Positions 32,571 through 43,480 are shown, numbered from the stretch's first letter. The stretch: DNA of 64,000 bases from Ariolimax columbianus (GCA_036924085.1 JAVGWX010000013.1:66004157-66068156), one strand, 5' to 3'. Notes: generated from the letters alone by a model not told the origin. Numbers and translations: made by a program.

Positions 32571-33349
32571 CCACGTTTCTACACAGTCTGTCCCATAATT
32601 ATCTGTTTAAGTTAGTTACAAAACATATTTTACGATAATTTTCTCATTTTAAAAATTACATTACTTTATCTTAAATATAAATATGCGCAGAATTTAATAG
32701 ACTATCAAACAGAACTACATTGTGTCTTTATTTTTTTTTTAAATAGATAAATAGTAATTTACGTTTATTGTATTTACATTTTCCTCTTTTTAAGTGTTAA
32801 CTTCCCATAATATATCAAGCTTTGTGCATGTCTGAAGCTCCCAACAGTAGTCATCACTGATAGAATATCAATTCATTCACAACATATTCACGTTGTATCA
32901 TTTTCTGTTAGTAAATGCAGATTTTGTGTGCATTTGTATTTCTGAAATTACACTGTGAAAATAAGGAAAGCTATATGAGTTCAGATTACGGCACCATAAT
33001 ATATAATATCATATTTATCTTATTTTAACATGTTGTTAATGTATTTCATATACAAAATTGAATGGGCTATAAGATTGAAACAATATATCTTAACATAAAG
33101 AAAAATAGATAAATAGTGGTCCCCATTTATTGCAAATACATTTTAAACAAAATAATTTTGTTAATGTTTGAACTGACCATAAAATATCATAATACATATG
33201 TACAGGTCTGAAGGTCCTAGCACTGATCCTCACTAGAAATATCAATCTCTACACAACATGTCAGTTTTATCATTTTCCATGAATAGATAAGCTGTAGTGC
33301 TTGTTCTCATGACAATCTTTGCTTACGATCACTGGAAGCCGTATGTTTC
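32571..33349. repeat. AT-rich region with an old direct duplication of about 365 bp
   Basis: Two diverged halves share ATAGATAAATAGT (32743 and 33105), CATTTATTG/CGTTTATTG, AATATCAAT and TATCATTTTC in the same order, offset by about 365 bp. Otherwise AT-rich with no reading frame. Origin unknown. Confidence 0.55.
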
Positions 33350-33432
33350 AAAGAAGAGAAAGAAGAAAAAGAAAAACAAGAAGAAGAAAAAGAAGAGGAA
33401 AAAAAAGAAGAAGAAAAAGAAGAAGAACAAAA
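33350..33432. repeat. GAA-rich microsatellite
   Basis: AAGAAGAAAAAGAAG-type purine run just 5' of a SINE-B copy. Confidence 0.88.
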
Positions 33433-33469
33433 AAGATCCGTAGGTTGAGTCGGCGTATATAAATCAACG

Positions 33470-33812
33470 GAATCAAGATGCTGAGCAGTGCATGTGACAC
33501 AGCGGTCAGCTACAATAGCTGGCTGCTAGCGTCAGGTCCAGCGAACCAGAGCTGCCAAGACCCTTCTGCACCCCGACGCGGAGATCATGGATAGCAGGCT
33601 GCAACAGGGCAGACTGGCTAAAGAGAAGGGATAGAAAAGGAAGGGTTAACACGATACTCGAAAAGGCCTGCTGAAGTCGGACTGAAAGGTGTAAATATCG
33701 CAGTCAAGCTGTAAACTACGGCACATCGCATTCCATTCTCTGGACAACATCCTGCTACTTGCAAAGCCTTTTTCAGGGCTTGGTAGCGGGAGATTGAAAA
33801 CTACGAAGAAAA
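33470..33812 (+). mobile_element. SINE-B, near full length
   Basis: Head GAGCAGTGCATGTGACACAG, GACCCTTCTGCACCCCGA, core GCTGAAGTCGGACTGAAAGG (about 10 bp deleted within), GCTGTAAACTACGGCACATC, and end GGTAGCGGGAGATTGAAAAC with a short GAAGAAAAAG tail. Confidence 0.82.
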
Positions 33813-33929
33813 AGACATATAGAGCTTGCTGATGAAAGTGGACCGGGGTCTTCCAAGCAGTTGTGAAATACTAACCTTCTCTAAACAGACAGTGTTCACA
33901 TGAAATTAACCAAGAACCAAACGTAATAT
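33813..33929. other. Family C-like scrap and spacer
   Basis: TGCTGATGAAAGTGGACCGG and GTCTTCCAAGCAGTTGTGAA resemble a short internal piece of family C in reverse. Confidence 0.45.
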
Positions 33930-34465
33930 AACTGCTCAACATCTCTAGGAAATGAGCATGTAGCCGAACTGTTATTGTACGCATCTCCTAGTTTTGGGAA
34001 CACGGGACTAAAACTTGACAAGGCAGCAAAAAGGCAATATTTAACATCGAGTACCACACATAGAAATCAAGAACATCATCAGAAATCAGTGTATACACAA
34101 ACGGAGAGAAGACAGAAACATAAGCAGTACACCAGACCCAATTCACCAACTCAAAAGAAATCAACAAACTACCTTATTTCGTCTGAGAACAGGACACTGC
34201 CGACTATTAGAACATCAGTTCCGTAAGAAGATCTCAAACACCGATGATTGCCCATGTGGAACAGGAGACCAGAATCCTGACCATATTCTACAAGAATGCC
34301 CAATCTATAGGGAGATGAGATGCTAGACCTGGCCAGAGGGTGCGGAGATGAGACAAAAGCTGTGGGGCAGCCGCTCCGATCTGGTGAAGACTACAGACTT
34401 CATCATGGCGACTGGCCTGCAGATATAGCATGACCAAAAGATCCTGAACGCAAAGAAGAAGAGTA
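33930..34465 (+). pseudogene. LINE RNase H tail and C-terminus, same family as 23586-23785
   Basis: Reading across frames gives EIKNIIRNQ near 34068, then a long in-frame block TTLFRLRTGHCRLLEHQF, CPCGTGDQNPDHILQECP (the CxC...H...C knuckle found at LINE C-termini) and LVKTTDFIMATGLQI at the stop. One internal stop lies after MRC near 34324. The 3' end CATGACCAAAAGATCCTGAA leads to AAAGAAGAAGAG. The segment 5' of 34060 is badly frameshifted. Non-functional. Confidence 0.82.
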
Positions 34466-34664
34466 CCGTTACAATACAATCTTCCCGGCACGGCCGCTCT
34501 AGGGAAACATGCTTTTTTCATCATCATCATCATCATTATCAGAGAGTTGATCTGTCCTAAGACTGGTTGTACGGTTGACTATGTCTCTCCATTGATCACA
34601 TCGTCTTCAGCTCTCTTCATTCCAGCATTGGTCTTAGTCAGTGGAACTGTACTTCAACATTGGC
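34466..34664. other. Short unique spacer with CAT repeat
   Basis: Contains TCATCATCATCATCATCATT near 34518. Otherwise unrecognised. Confidence 0.5.
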
Positions 34665-34990
34665 AGATGGCCTTGTGCAGGTCCTAGATCTGGCTTAAGC
34701 TGGATATAACTGGCAGGAGGATTTCTTGTTTATCAGGCCATGCTCGAGCAGCTTATTACTCCATTGCATTGGCACAAGTTTCGCGGGGGTGGTTGACTGA
34801 TGCGTGAGTCCATCTTAATAACTCAAACACTATAGCAAAGTAGACTCACAGCCTGTTATTAGCCATCTGTGCTGCTCTAACAAACCGCCCTCACCATGTC
34901 GGCTGTTATGCCATGTCACACAGTTGGTCGCTTCTTACCACATGCTCTCTGTAGGGCAGTGGTGCTATCTTTTGTCCATGTTATATACAA
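34665..34990 (-). mobile_element. Family D copy
   Basis: Reverse copy with TCGAGCAGCTTATTACTCCA, CAAAGTAGACTCACAGCCTG, CACACAGTTGGTCGCTTCTT and GGGCAGTGGTGCTATC. Extends to ACAAAGACCTCGGCGGAC at the right, matching 46330-46665. Confidence 0.78.
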
Positions 34991-35029
34991 AGACCTCGGC
35001 GGACCACTCTGGCATAGGTCCATATTTTC

Positions 35030-35590
35030 TTCTTCTGCGTTCGTTCTCAATCTCCAGCTACCAAGTCCTAAAACAGGGGTTTGCAAGTAGCAGGATGTAG
35101 TCCGGAGATCGGAATGCGTTGTCGCTAGTTTACAGCTGACTGCGATATTTACACCTTTCGGTCCGACACATCCATCTTCGGCAGATAGGTTCATACTTTA
35201 TTGTCTCTGCATGCCTGAGATGTAGAGATGAGTCTTGGTCCCTCACTTCCTCTATTTCCCTTAATTATTGCCCAGCAGTCTTCGTTCAGTCTTGGTTTTT
35301 TTTGTTGTTTTCAACATTTGTCTGTGTGTCCTCAGTGAGGACATTGCTATTAGATCTTCTTTCTGCCCAACTCACACCGTCCATTCTACGGTAGGACCAA
35401 ATTTCAAACGGTTCCATACTTTGTTTCATTCTTCTTTGCTGTGCCACCACCTGAAGTCGCAAGAGGGTCTTGGTCGGCTATGGTTAGCTAACTCTGATGC
35501 AAGCAGTCAGCTATGATTCACTCACACAATTTTTTTACATGCTTGAGTCGCTTCAGTTATGCCGCTTACGGCTGGTGACTTATTTCTAGA
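35030..35590 (-). mobile_element. SINE-B copy, split and degraded
   Basis: The 3' half at 35030-35185 is clear (TTCTCAATCTCCAGCTACCA, CGTTGTCGCTAGTTTACAGC, the core complement to CACATCCATCTTCGG). Weaker 5' traces lie at 35450-35590 (GAGGGTCTTGGTCGGCTATG, GCAGTCAGCTATGATTCACT). The 250 bp between do not match the family and may be an insertion or decay. Confidence 0.65.
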
Positions 35591-36244
35591 GCTATTCTTA
35601 ATTTTTTTTTTTTCTTCTTAAATACAGATTTCAGACTCATATCCTCCTTGTTTCTTAGAAGAAATATATTGATTGTCCCTGCTTGCCTTCAAAAGTTCTT
35701 GGAAGCACTATTTCCATCTTTTTTTTCCATTCCCGTTAAAATAGTATGGGTCCTAGGATACCATTACTGATTAAAGAGGGATAAACTTTTCATCTCTTAA
35801 TCTCATTGGCTTGAAAATGTTGTTTACCTAATATGCTGGTCCGACAAATTGACTGCCCGCGGCCCTCTGGTTTCTTATCATTTGAGACACCAAGTCTAGT
35901 TCACCCTGAGGGGTGTCAGACTGTTCGGGTGTGAACATTGGCAAAAGGGGTTATATTTGGAGGACCATACGAACAGCCTAAGGACGAAGGGATACGACTG
36001 TATAATTATACTTCCTCTCACTGGAAGTGGCTGACGGGAGGATTACGTTTCCAAACGTCAGCGCCACTATTTGACAGTCTGGCCTAGCTCTGTGCCCATT
36101 ACACTTTGGGTTCATCCAGTGTCATGGACTATAAACCTTGATCTGTCTGTCTCTGTCTAAGCAGTTCTGCCATTTGTAAAAGCGAATTAAGTGCTTTCAG
36201 CGTTTGAATTGAGGTGTGGTGAGGGCGATATATATGGCGGCGAG
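35591..36244. other. No gene recognised
   Basis: Unique-looking, T-rich at its left. No supported feature. Confidence 0.45.
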
Positions 36245-37730
36245 CATAGTGAGTTGGTTGGTGGATTGGTGTTAGATGGGTCGATAGATTAGTAGATAAG
36301 TGGAAGGGTCAGTGGATGAGTTGATGGGTGGTTCGGTGGATGAGTGGGTCAGTGGGTAGTGAGGAATTATTGGGTGGGTCAGTGGGTGAGCAGATGGATA
36401 AGCGGATGATGTGGTGTGGGGATGAGTGAGTAGATGAATATGGTGAAGAATGAATGGGTGGGTCGGTTGATTAGTGATTGGTTCATCGGTGGATGAATGG
36501 ATGGATGGGTGGGTCGGTTGATTAGTGATTGGTTCATCGGTGGATGAATGGATGGATGGGTGGGTCGGTTGATTAGTGATTGGTTCATCAGTGGATGAAT
36601 GGATGGATGGGTGGGTCGGTTGATTAGTGATTGGTTCATCGGTGGATGAATGGATGGATGGGTGGGTCGGTTGATTAGTGATTGGTTCATCGGTGGATGA
36701 ATGGATGGATGGGTGGGTCGGTTAATTAGTGATTGGTTCATCGGTGGATGAATGGATGGATGGGTGGGTCGGTTGATTAGTGATTGGTTCATCAGTGGAT
36801 GAATGGATGGATGGGTGGGTCGGTTGATTAGTGATTGGTTCATCGGTGGATGAATGGATGGATGGGTGGGTCGGTTGATTAGTGATTGGTTCATCGGTGG
36901 ATGAATGGATGGATGGGTGGGTCGGTTGATTAGTGATTGGTTCATCGGTGGATGAATGGATGGATGGGTGGGTCGGTTGATTAGTGATTGGTTCATCGGT
37001 GGAGGAATGGATGGATGGGTGGGTCGGTTGATTAGTGATTGGTTCATCGGTGGATGAATGGATGGATGGGTGGGTCGGTTGATTAGTGATTGGTTCATCG
37101 GTGGATGAATGGATGGATGGGTGGGTCGGTTGATTAGTGATTGGTTCATCGGTGGATGAATGGATGGATGGGTGGGTCGGTTGATTAGTGATTGGTTCAT
37201 CGGTGGATGAATGGATGGATGGGTGGGTCGGTTGATTAGTGATTGGTTCATCAGTGGATGAATGGATGGATGGGTGGGTCGGTTGATTAGTGGGTTGTTG
37301 GGTGAATGGCTGATGGGTTGCACGGATAAGTGGTTGGGTGGGTCGATGGATGGGCGGGTCGGGGAATGAGTGGATGTGTGATGATGATGGGATGCGTGGG
37401 TAGATGAGTTTGGTGATGGATGAGTGGATGAGTGGGTAGATCGGCAGATACGTCGGTATTTTGGTGAATGGATGGATGAGCAGTGACGAATGGGTCGGTA
37501 GATGGTGCGATGGAATGAATATTCGAGAAGTTGGTGGACGGATTGATCAGTGGGTTGGTGGATGGGTTGATAGAGGTATACATGAGCAGATGAATGTGTG
37601 GATACGTGGATGGAGGAATGAGTGGATGGATGATGAGTAGTTGAGTTAGTGAAGAAGTGGATGCATGGATGATTACATGAAGGGGTCAGCAGTTGATGGG
37701 TGGATTAGTGGATGGATGCATAAGGGAGTA
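36245..37730. repeat. 51-bp satellite with degenerate GGATG-rich margins
   Basis: The core 36440-37290 has about 16 units of 51 bp containing GGATGGATGGGTGGGTCGGT and GATTAGTGATTGGTTCATCG. Units are almost identical apart from CATCAGTGG/CATCGGTGG and one GAGGAATGG. Flanks on both sides are loosely related GGATGAGTGG sequence. Because 51 is a multiple of 3 the minus strand stays open for 314 codons (17-residue Pro/His/Asn repeats). I do not call it a gene. Confidence 0.95.
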
Positions 37731-37814
37731 ATTTGGTGAGTGGATGGCTTGTCTGTGTCTGTCTGCATGTTGCTGGGTCTCTATGTATGTCTGTTTATAT
37801 GTCATGTCTTACCG

Positions 37815-38345
37815 GTCATCCATCTTTTAGGTCAGGTCAGGTCTATCCCGTAACCGGTGATGTCGTTGGGGCACACATGAAATCCTCACAACCCCAAGCC
37901 ACCCTTCTCTGTCAGATGCCGCTGCCTGTGCCTCTTCTGGTCGGAGATTGGTCCATTCTTTTATGTTGCCCTCCCACCTCTTTTTGGGCCGTCCTCTTCG
38001 TCGTCTGCAATGCACCTTCCCGTGGAGGATTGTGTTTGCAAGACCATTTGATCTCGATATGTGACCGTACCAAGTGAGTTTCCTTCTTTTGACAATTGCC
38101 AAGAGGTCTTTAAAAGGCCCTATTGCTGTTGTAATTCTATCTCGTTTTCCCTAATTTGTAACTCGATCTTTGTACGTAACGTTTACAAGTTTTCTGAAAC
38201 ATCTCGTCTCCAAGGCCTGTATCCTTCGCGTAAGGACAGCTGTAACTGTCCATATCTCACAAGCATAGAGGAATATTGACAGGACCAGTGTACGCATTAA
38301 TCTGATTTTCGTCCATTGTGCTAACCGTTTATCTTGTTAGATTTT
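37815..38345 (-). pseudogene. LINE C-terminus (RTE-like), third lineage
   Basis: The minus frame 37827-38102 reads MAIVKRRKLTWYGHISRSNG, GKVHCRRRRGRPKKRWEGNI (basic RRRGRPKKRW motif) and RLRDRPDLT at the end. Upstream, in shifted frames to about 38330, are FLYACEIWTVTAVLTRRIQA and ALETRCFRKLVNVTYKDRVT, i.e. the same C-terminal plan as the other two RTE-like relics but a different sequence. At least one frameshift and a stop. No tail identified. Confidence 0.82.
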
Positions 38346-38520
38346 GTTAAGCTGTGCAAGCGCCGCTATTGCCTGTGCTATTCTGGCCAACACCCCACAT
38401 TTTGATCCTTCATCACTGAGAATCGAACCCATCCCTCTATAGCTCACTAATTTATTCGTCCAACCATTGTCTAACGCCACCCCTGGATAGATATACAGTC
38501 AAAAATAGATGAACGTGAGA
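38346..38520. other. Short spacer
   Basis: Nothing recognised. Confidence 0.45.
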
Positions 38521-38523
38521 TGA

Positions 38524-38554
<31 letters not shown>

Positions 38555-38641
38555 GCTGTTGCTGTTGCTGCTGCTGCTGCTGCTGCTGTTGCTGTTGTTG
38601 TTGTTTTTGTTGTTGTTGTTGTTGTTGTTGTTGCTGCTGCT
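38521..38641. repeat. (GTT)n/(GCT)n microsatellite, family C tail
   Basis: About 120 bp of GTT with an interior of GCTGCTGCT. It sits exactly at the 3' end (complement of AAC tail) of the family C copy that follows. Confidence 0.92.
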
Positions 38642-39239
38642 GAATACCCATAATGAGAAGAATTACTCTTTTGTCAACTCTAAGAAGGACGTACAGTGGC
38701 GGGATGTAGTCCTTACATACCGAGGCTGCTGATGACTGTGAACCGGGGTCCTCCAGGCTGTTGTGCTATGATTGGCTTCATCTGCGTGTCGCTCACGACT
38801 ATGGGGAAAACGTTGATCCCACACTTTGTTAGCCAGGCTGTCATGAACACAAACCGTTTCAAAGAAGACGACGTGAGGGTTTAGGCCAGTTTTACCTAAC
38901 CCTGACTAACATGTCTGATCAGTATGTTTTACCTGACCCTGACTAACATGTCTGATCAGTATGTTTTACCTGACCATGACTAACATGTCTGACAGTATGT
39001 TTTACCTGACCCTGACTAACATGTCTGATCAGTATGTTGTGCCTGACCCTGAATAACATGTCTGATCAGTATGTTTTACCTGACCTTGACTAACATGTCT
39101 GATCAGTATGTTTTACCTGACCCTGACTAACATGTCGGATCAGTATGTTTTACCTGACCCTGACTAACATTGTCTGATCAGTACGTTTTGCCTGAACCTG
39201 AATAATATGTCTGATCAGTATGTTTAGTCTCAACCTGAC
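38642..39239 (-). mobile_element. Family C with amplified 37-bp segment
   Basis: Left part is the body in reverse (GAATACCCATAATGAGAAGA, GGGGTCCTCCAGGCTGTTGT, CATCTGCGTGTCGCTCACGA). From 38885 to 39235 about nine copies of a 37-bp unit follow (TGATCAGTATGTTTTACCTG, ACCCTGACTAACATGTC). Its complement matches the units at 44020-44450, so the same internal segment has been amplified in two copies. Confidence 0.88.
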
Positions 39240-39375
39240 TAGCTGTGTGACTCGCATAACACCGGCCATGGTTAGGTGGTTTGTTAAGAACAGCAAAGAT
39301 GGCGCCTACCCGGCTGCGTGTCTACTTTGCTCTAGTATTTGAGTCTTTTAAGATGGTTAACCACCCTCTAAGGAA
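39240..39375 (+). mobile_element. Family D 5' part
   Basis: Begins CTGTGTGACTCGCATAACAC, CCATGGTTAGGTGGTTTGTT, then GTCTACTTTGCTCTAGTATT and GGTTAACCACCCTCTAAG, where it stops abruptly and joins a CR1 3' end. Confidence 0.75.
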
Positions 39376-39450
39376 ACTAATTGTATACAGGCTCTCCAGT
39401 GTGTTCTAAAATAGTATAAAGATGCTAAGTTAAGTTAAGTTAAGTTAAGA
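39376..39450 (+). mobile_element. CR1 LINE 3' terminus with TTAAG tail
   Basis: AACTAATTGTATACAGGCTC and GTTCTAAAATAGTATAAAGA match the 3' untranslated end of the CR1 element at 59482-59566 (complement), and the tail is four TTAAG units. Only about 75 bp, so it is an extreme 5' truncation or a chimeric retrotranscript with family D. Confidence 0.85.
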
Positions 39451-39639
39451 GTACAAATAATACCTGAGAATTAACATTTTCAATTGATGTTTCATCTGTA
39501 TGGATGCCAATATATGTCGCATGTTGCTGAATAACATTTCCGATTGGCGCTTGCAAAAATGCCTATAGACATATATTACCAAGATTGAAACTCATACCTT
39601 TGCCTAAGAAGTGAAAGCTCTACCGATATGGCTTGGTTT

Positions 39640-40000
39640 GGCTTCGTTCGTTCTCAATCTCCCGCTACCAAACTATGACACGGGTCTAAATAGCAGAATT
39701 TAGTCCAGAGAAGAGAATACGTTGTGTCGTAGTTTACAGCTTGACTGCGATATTTGCACCTTTCGGCTCAACACATTGGACTTCAGCAAGCATTTGTTAG
39801 TACCGGGTTAGATTTCATCTTCGATCCATTCTCCTTCGCCAGTCTACCCTGATGCAGCCTGTTATCCAGGATCACCGGGTGGAGGTGTAGAAGGGTCTTT
39901 GCAGCTCTGATTCGCTGGCCATGACGCTAGCAGTCAGCCATGGGTCGCTGAGCGCTGCAGCTCATGCGCTGCCCAGCATCTTGATCCCCTACCGATATGA
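39640..40000 (-). mobile_element. SINE-B, near full length
   Basis: In reverse: TTCGTTCTCAATCTCCCGCT, GTCGTAGTTTACAGCTTGAC, the core complement, CAGCCTGTTATCCAGGATCA, and the 5' head GCTGCAGCTCATGCGCTGCC. It lies just upstream of the candidate exon at 40066. Confidence 0.85.
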
Positions 40001-40065
40001 CGCTCAGACAGTCTCATCTCATACAGAATACGTATTGAACTATGTCTGTACTCTCCATTTTTCAG

Positions 40066-40198
40066 CGACCTCCATCTCAGAGTTTAAACTTCAGCCAACA
40101 GGACGACACGCAATCATCACTATCAGGAGACGTGCCTGTCCCACCTAGTCAAATTAACGCCAACTCCACCCACAGCACGGAGAATAACAGTGAATCAG
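40066..40198 (+). CDS. Candidate internal exon of an unidentified host gene
   Basis: A 133-bp open segment is bounded by a polypyrimidine-AG acceptor (CTCTCCATTTTTCAG, ending 40065) and a strong donor (CAG before GTAAGA at 40199). The frame that is open across both boundaries translates to RPPSQSLNFSQQDDTQSSLS, GDVPVPPSQINANSTHSTEN and NSES, a Ser/Gln/Asn-rich stretch typical of disordered regulatory-protein segments. It ends with one base of a split codon. The composition differs from the surrounding transposons and no repeat family covers it. I cannot name the protein. It could be a chance pairing of good splice signals. Neighbouring exons are not recognisable within the window. Confidence 0.4.
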
Positions 40199-40414
40199 GT
40201 AAGAAGATTTGTATATCACACACTAGGATAGAATACACCCCAATACAAGGCTCCGCAAAGACTCCCTGACTGTTAAAGTCATTTTGAGTTTTATAGAAAC
40301 CACAAGAAACCAACAAATTATATGATAATGAAAAATACAAGTGTATTTCCATCATTTTTCCACAGTTTACTGATAAAAAAGAAGAAATTGTAGATGGACA
40401 ATATCTTCTGCTTT
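40199..40414. other. Possible intron start
   Basis: AT-rich sequence after the donor-like site. Nothing else recognised. Confidence 0.3.
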
Positions 40415-40775
40415 GTCGTTCGATCTTAAACTCCCGCTACCAAGCCCTAAAAAGGGCTATGTGAGTTAAATGATATAGTCAAAAGAATGGAATGCGTTGT
40501 ATCGTAGTTTACAGCTTGACTGCGATATTTGCACCTTTCGGTCCTATACATCCAACTTCAGCAAGCATTTTGTGTGTACCGTGTTATTCTTCTCTCATTC
40601 CCCTTCCATAGCCAGTCTGCTCCATTGTAGTCTGTCATTCAGGATCCCCGCGTGGTGGTGGAGAAGGGTCTTTGCAGCTTTTGGTCGCTCCTTCGATCCT
40701 AGCAGCCAACTTTTGATCGCTGTCCCTGGAGCTAATTCACTAATCAACATCTTTATTCCAGACTGGGGCTTGGAA
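40415..40775 (-). mobile_element. SINE-B, near full length
   Basis: In reverse: CTTAAACTCCCGCTACCAAG, GTTTACAGCTTGACTGCGAT, the core complement, and TCATTCAGGATCCCCGCGTG. The right end (5' head) is diverged. Confidence 0.8.
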
Positions 40776-40920
40776 CGTTGCGGTTTGCCGTGAGATGAAA
40801 AAGGTTCTAAGCAGTCTGTTTCTCAAACATCTATCTCCTATAATACTCATATTTATGCCAGAAACGCCTCTATAGTTCCAAGCTCTCCGGGATGAAGATA
40901 TCCACCAAGAAAAAAATTAT

Positions 40921-41165
40921 TCCTGATTTCTTCTCAGTATTCCTGATTCCTTGTCAGTATTCCTAACTGATTCCTTGTCAGTATTCCTGACTGATTCCTC
41001 GTCAGTATTCCTAACTTATCCCTCGTCAGTATCCCTGACTGATACCTTGTCAGTATTTCTGATTCCTCGTCAATATTCCGGATTCCTTGTCAGTATCCCT
41101 GACTGATTCCTCGTCAGTATCCGTGACTGATTCCTCGTCAGTATTCCTGATTCCTTATAAGTATT
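40921..41165. repeat. Irregular 16/24-bp repeat (GATTCCTTGTCAGTATTCCT)
   Basis: About eleven units. Some include a GACT or AACT insertion, giving alternating unit lengths. CTTGTCAG and CTCGTCAG variants are mixed. Confidence 0.88.
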
Positions 41166-41499
41166 AGTAACGCTAAAATAACACAAAGATGGAGATTTCT
41201 CTGTAGCAGCTCTCAGCAGAACACTCAAGGTTGGTTTTCATTTGATCCCTTCCAAATAAAATATTGAAGCCAATGAAGCTGCAAATAAAATGACAAAGTG
41301 TGAAAGAATTTCGGGAAAAACAGACCTGAGCATCACCAATAATGAGACGAAGACCATAATTAAAGCCAACTTCAGAGAACAATGTGCTGATCTACATCTC
41401 CCACCTCCGAAAAGAAAACAACTATTATGATTTAACAGGAGAAGTGCATGTCTCGAGTGGTCTGTCGTGGTCATTGTATATGACTAGAACAATAATAGC
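41166..41499. other. No gene recognised
   Basis: Overlapping minus frames (41173-41382, 41238-41474) show nothing known. Confidence 0.4.
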
Positions 41500-41835
41500 A
41501 TCACTGTCTGACAGAGAGCATGTCGTAAGAGACGACTAACTGTGTGACATGGCATAACACCAGCCATGGTTAGGTGGTTTCTTAAGAGCAGCATAAATGG
41601 TAACTAACAGGCCGCGGGTCTAATTTGATCTAGTATTTGAGTCTATTAAGAAAGACTCGCACATCAGTTAACCACCCTCCACGGCACTTGCCCAAACGCA
41701 TCGGAGTAATAAGCTGCTCGAGCCTAGTCCGCTAAGTAAGAAATCCTCTTCCCGGCTACATCAAGCTGACGCCAGAGCTGGGACCTGCAAGGGAGCATGC
41801 ACCCGTCGAAGTACATGTTCACCATGACTATGAGA
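41500..41835 (+). mobile_element. Family D copy, near full length
   Basis: Runs from CATCACTGTCTGACAGAGAG through GACTAACTGTGTGACATGGC, CCATGGTTAGGTGGTTTCTT, GTAATAAGCTGCTCGAGCCT and CGCCAGAGCTGGGACCTGCA. One of the two most complete plus-strand copies. Confidence 0.82.
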
Positions 41836-42631
41836 GCAAGTTATGATCTTCAGACTGTGAACTGGGCATAACAGACTTAAAGGTCCATCTTTAAAAATAA
41901 GTGAGGATTCAGAGAGATGTCAGGTGTCCATGTGGGAAACATGCCATGGCGCTGGAACATCCTGCAAAACTGCATACATACGCTGGAAGGGACAGAGCAA
42001 TACTGGTCTCGCGAAACAGATACGAGACAAAAAAAGCTCTTCGGAGATAAAACAGCTTAACAAATAATGGTCTAAACAAAACAAGGACCTTGATTTGAGA
42101 AAAACGAAGAAAGAAACGTTCCAAGCTCGGCGGAAAAAGATTCTTGGAATAAAACAGGCGCCAGTATTGAAACTTGATCCATTTTATAAGATGTTTTTCT
42201 TATGCAATGCCAGTCATGTTTGTTAGCCTCTTTGTGGCGTGTTCGTCTGATTTTTGGCATAATTCTTGTCAAGTTTTACAATAATTATGAACGTGCGAAT
42301 TATTCACGTTATATTCTTATTCTCTGCTGTGTCTAAGGCGCCCAGTTATGTTATCGAATAGGCATCGCTAACATTGTTTGTATTTTTGCCGGGTCCGAAA
42401 GGGCAGTAAAGAATAGTAGCACTGTAAGCTGACAGGTATGTCGAACGTACTGGTATGGACGATTGATAATTAACCGGCTTCAGTTGTCTGTTAGAGCCAA
42501 CGGTATTGCACGTCGGACAGATGCATAAGTGTTCAGTCCCTCTCGGTAAATAGCGAAATGTGTACATAATAATGGTTCCCGTAGGATGTTGGTCGTACAC
42601 ACTCTAACTCATTCCTCTCAGATACCACTCT
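41836..42631. other. No gene recognised
   Basis: Minus frames at 41909-42124, 42072-42272 and 42346-42600 lack any recognisable domain. Unique-looking DNA. Confidence 0.4.
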
Positions 42632-42835
42632 AGGGACGGCGTGGGCTAGATATTAAGTGGCACGCCTCACAACCCGAAGATGCTGTGTTCGCTCCTGAAT
42701 AGCCATTGGAAAATGCAGGAGGAAGCAGAGCCTTACATCTTAAATAAAATGGATGCCGAAGTCGGATGCCCTAGACCGACAGGCGCAAAATAAAAGCATA
42801 GCGCACCGTACACCATCTTTCTGAGTTTGCGAATA
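42632..42835 (+). mobile_element. SINE-A copy with deletion
   Basis: Head GGCGTGGGCTAGATATTAAG (A-box-like, mutated) and TGTGTTCGCTCCTGAAT (B-box-like). About 30 bp is missing after it. Then GAAAATGCAGGAGGAAGCAG, core GCCGAAGTCGGATGCCCTAG, and GACAGGCGCAAAATAAAAGC. Confidence 0.8.
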
Positions 42836-42870
42836 ATTTAAAAAACGTTATCTGTTCATCGATTTGAATG

Positions 42871-42951
42871 TCGTCTTCTTCTCCTTCTTCTTTTTCTTCT
42901 TATTCTTCTTTTTCTTCTTCTTCTTCTTCTTCTTCTTCTTCTTCATCTTCG
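42871..42951. repeat. (CTT)n microsatellite, LINE tail
   Basis: Complement of a GAA tail belonging to the minus-strand LINE fragment that starts at 42952. Confidence 0.88.
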
Positions 42952-43480
42952 TACACCGTCAGACGTCAAATTGAATTTCTTCAAAGAAAACAGCGATCAT
43001 CCTGCTTGTCTGGTGTTGGCACTGGTGATTTCCACATATGTTATCTCTGATCCTCGTATGTTGGTCAATTTTGCAGCAGATGTTCAGGGGTCATTTTCCT
43101 AATACCACAGATGCATTCATCAGTAGCCCATATCTTCAGTTTATTGAATATATGGTACCTCAGTCGTTTGTAGCCTGTGTGGAGTCTGAAGACCACTAAC
43201 TGATCTTTTCTGATCAATATTCAAGTATGTCTTCAAGATGTTTTTTGGGGAAATGAGTTTGAGCAGCCTTGACTTAAAGATACGATTACTCTTCACTATC
43301 AGTCTCACAAATGGAGCACTTGCCCTTGGACACTTCAGATGACAACTTGTCGATTCTATTACCTTTACTGTCAGATAGGTTAATCGAATTATTTGGTCTA
43401 CATTGGTGTAAGAAATGGTGACTAAATTATTGAAAATGGTTTGGGAGATTAGAAATGTTTGTTGGCAACCCAATTTTGAA
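42952..43480 (-). pseudogene. LINE C-terminus with GAA tail, degraded
   Basis: The minus strand gives EEIQFDV at the end and, upstream across frameshifts, segments equivalent to the copy at 48520-48960 (QTPHRLQTTEVPYIQ and LKTYLNIDQKR lie in a shifted frame at 43141-43473). The 3' end joins a GAA tail on its own strand. Older or more damaged than its partner at 48520. Confidence 0.7.

Noticed and set aside
36379..37323. 314-codon Pro/His/Asn repeat protein on the minus strand
   Set aside because: 51-bp satellite divisible by three. No unique N- or C-terminal domain and degenerate flanks.
39425..39450. TTAAG repeats as telomeric sequence
   Set aside because: Only four units, at a LINE 3' end, and the motif is not TTAGGG or TTAGG.
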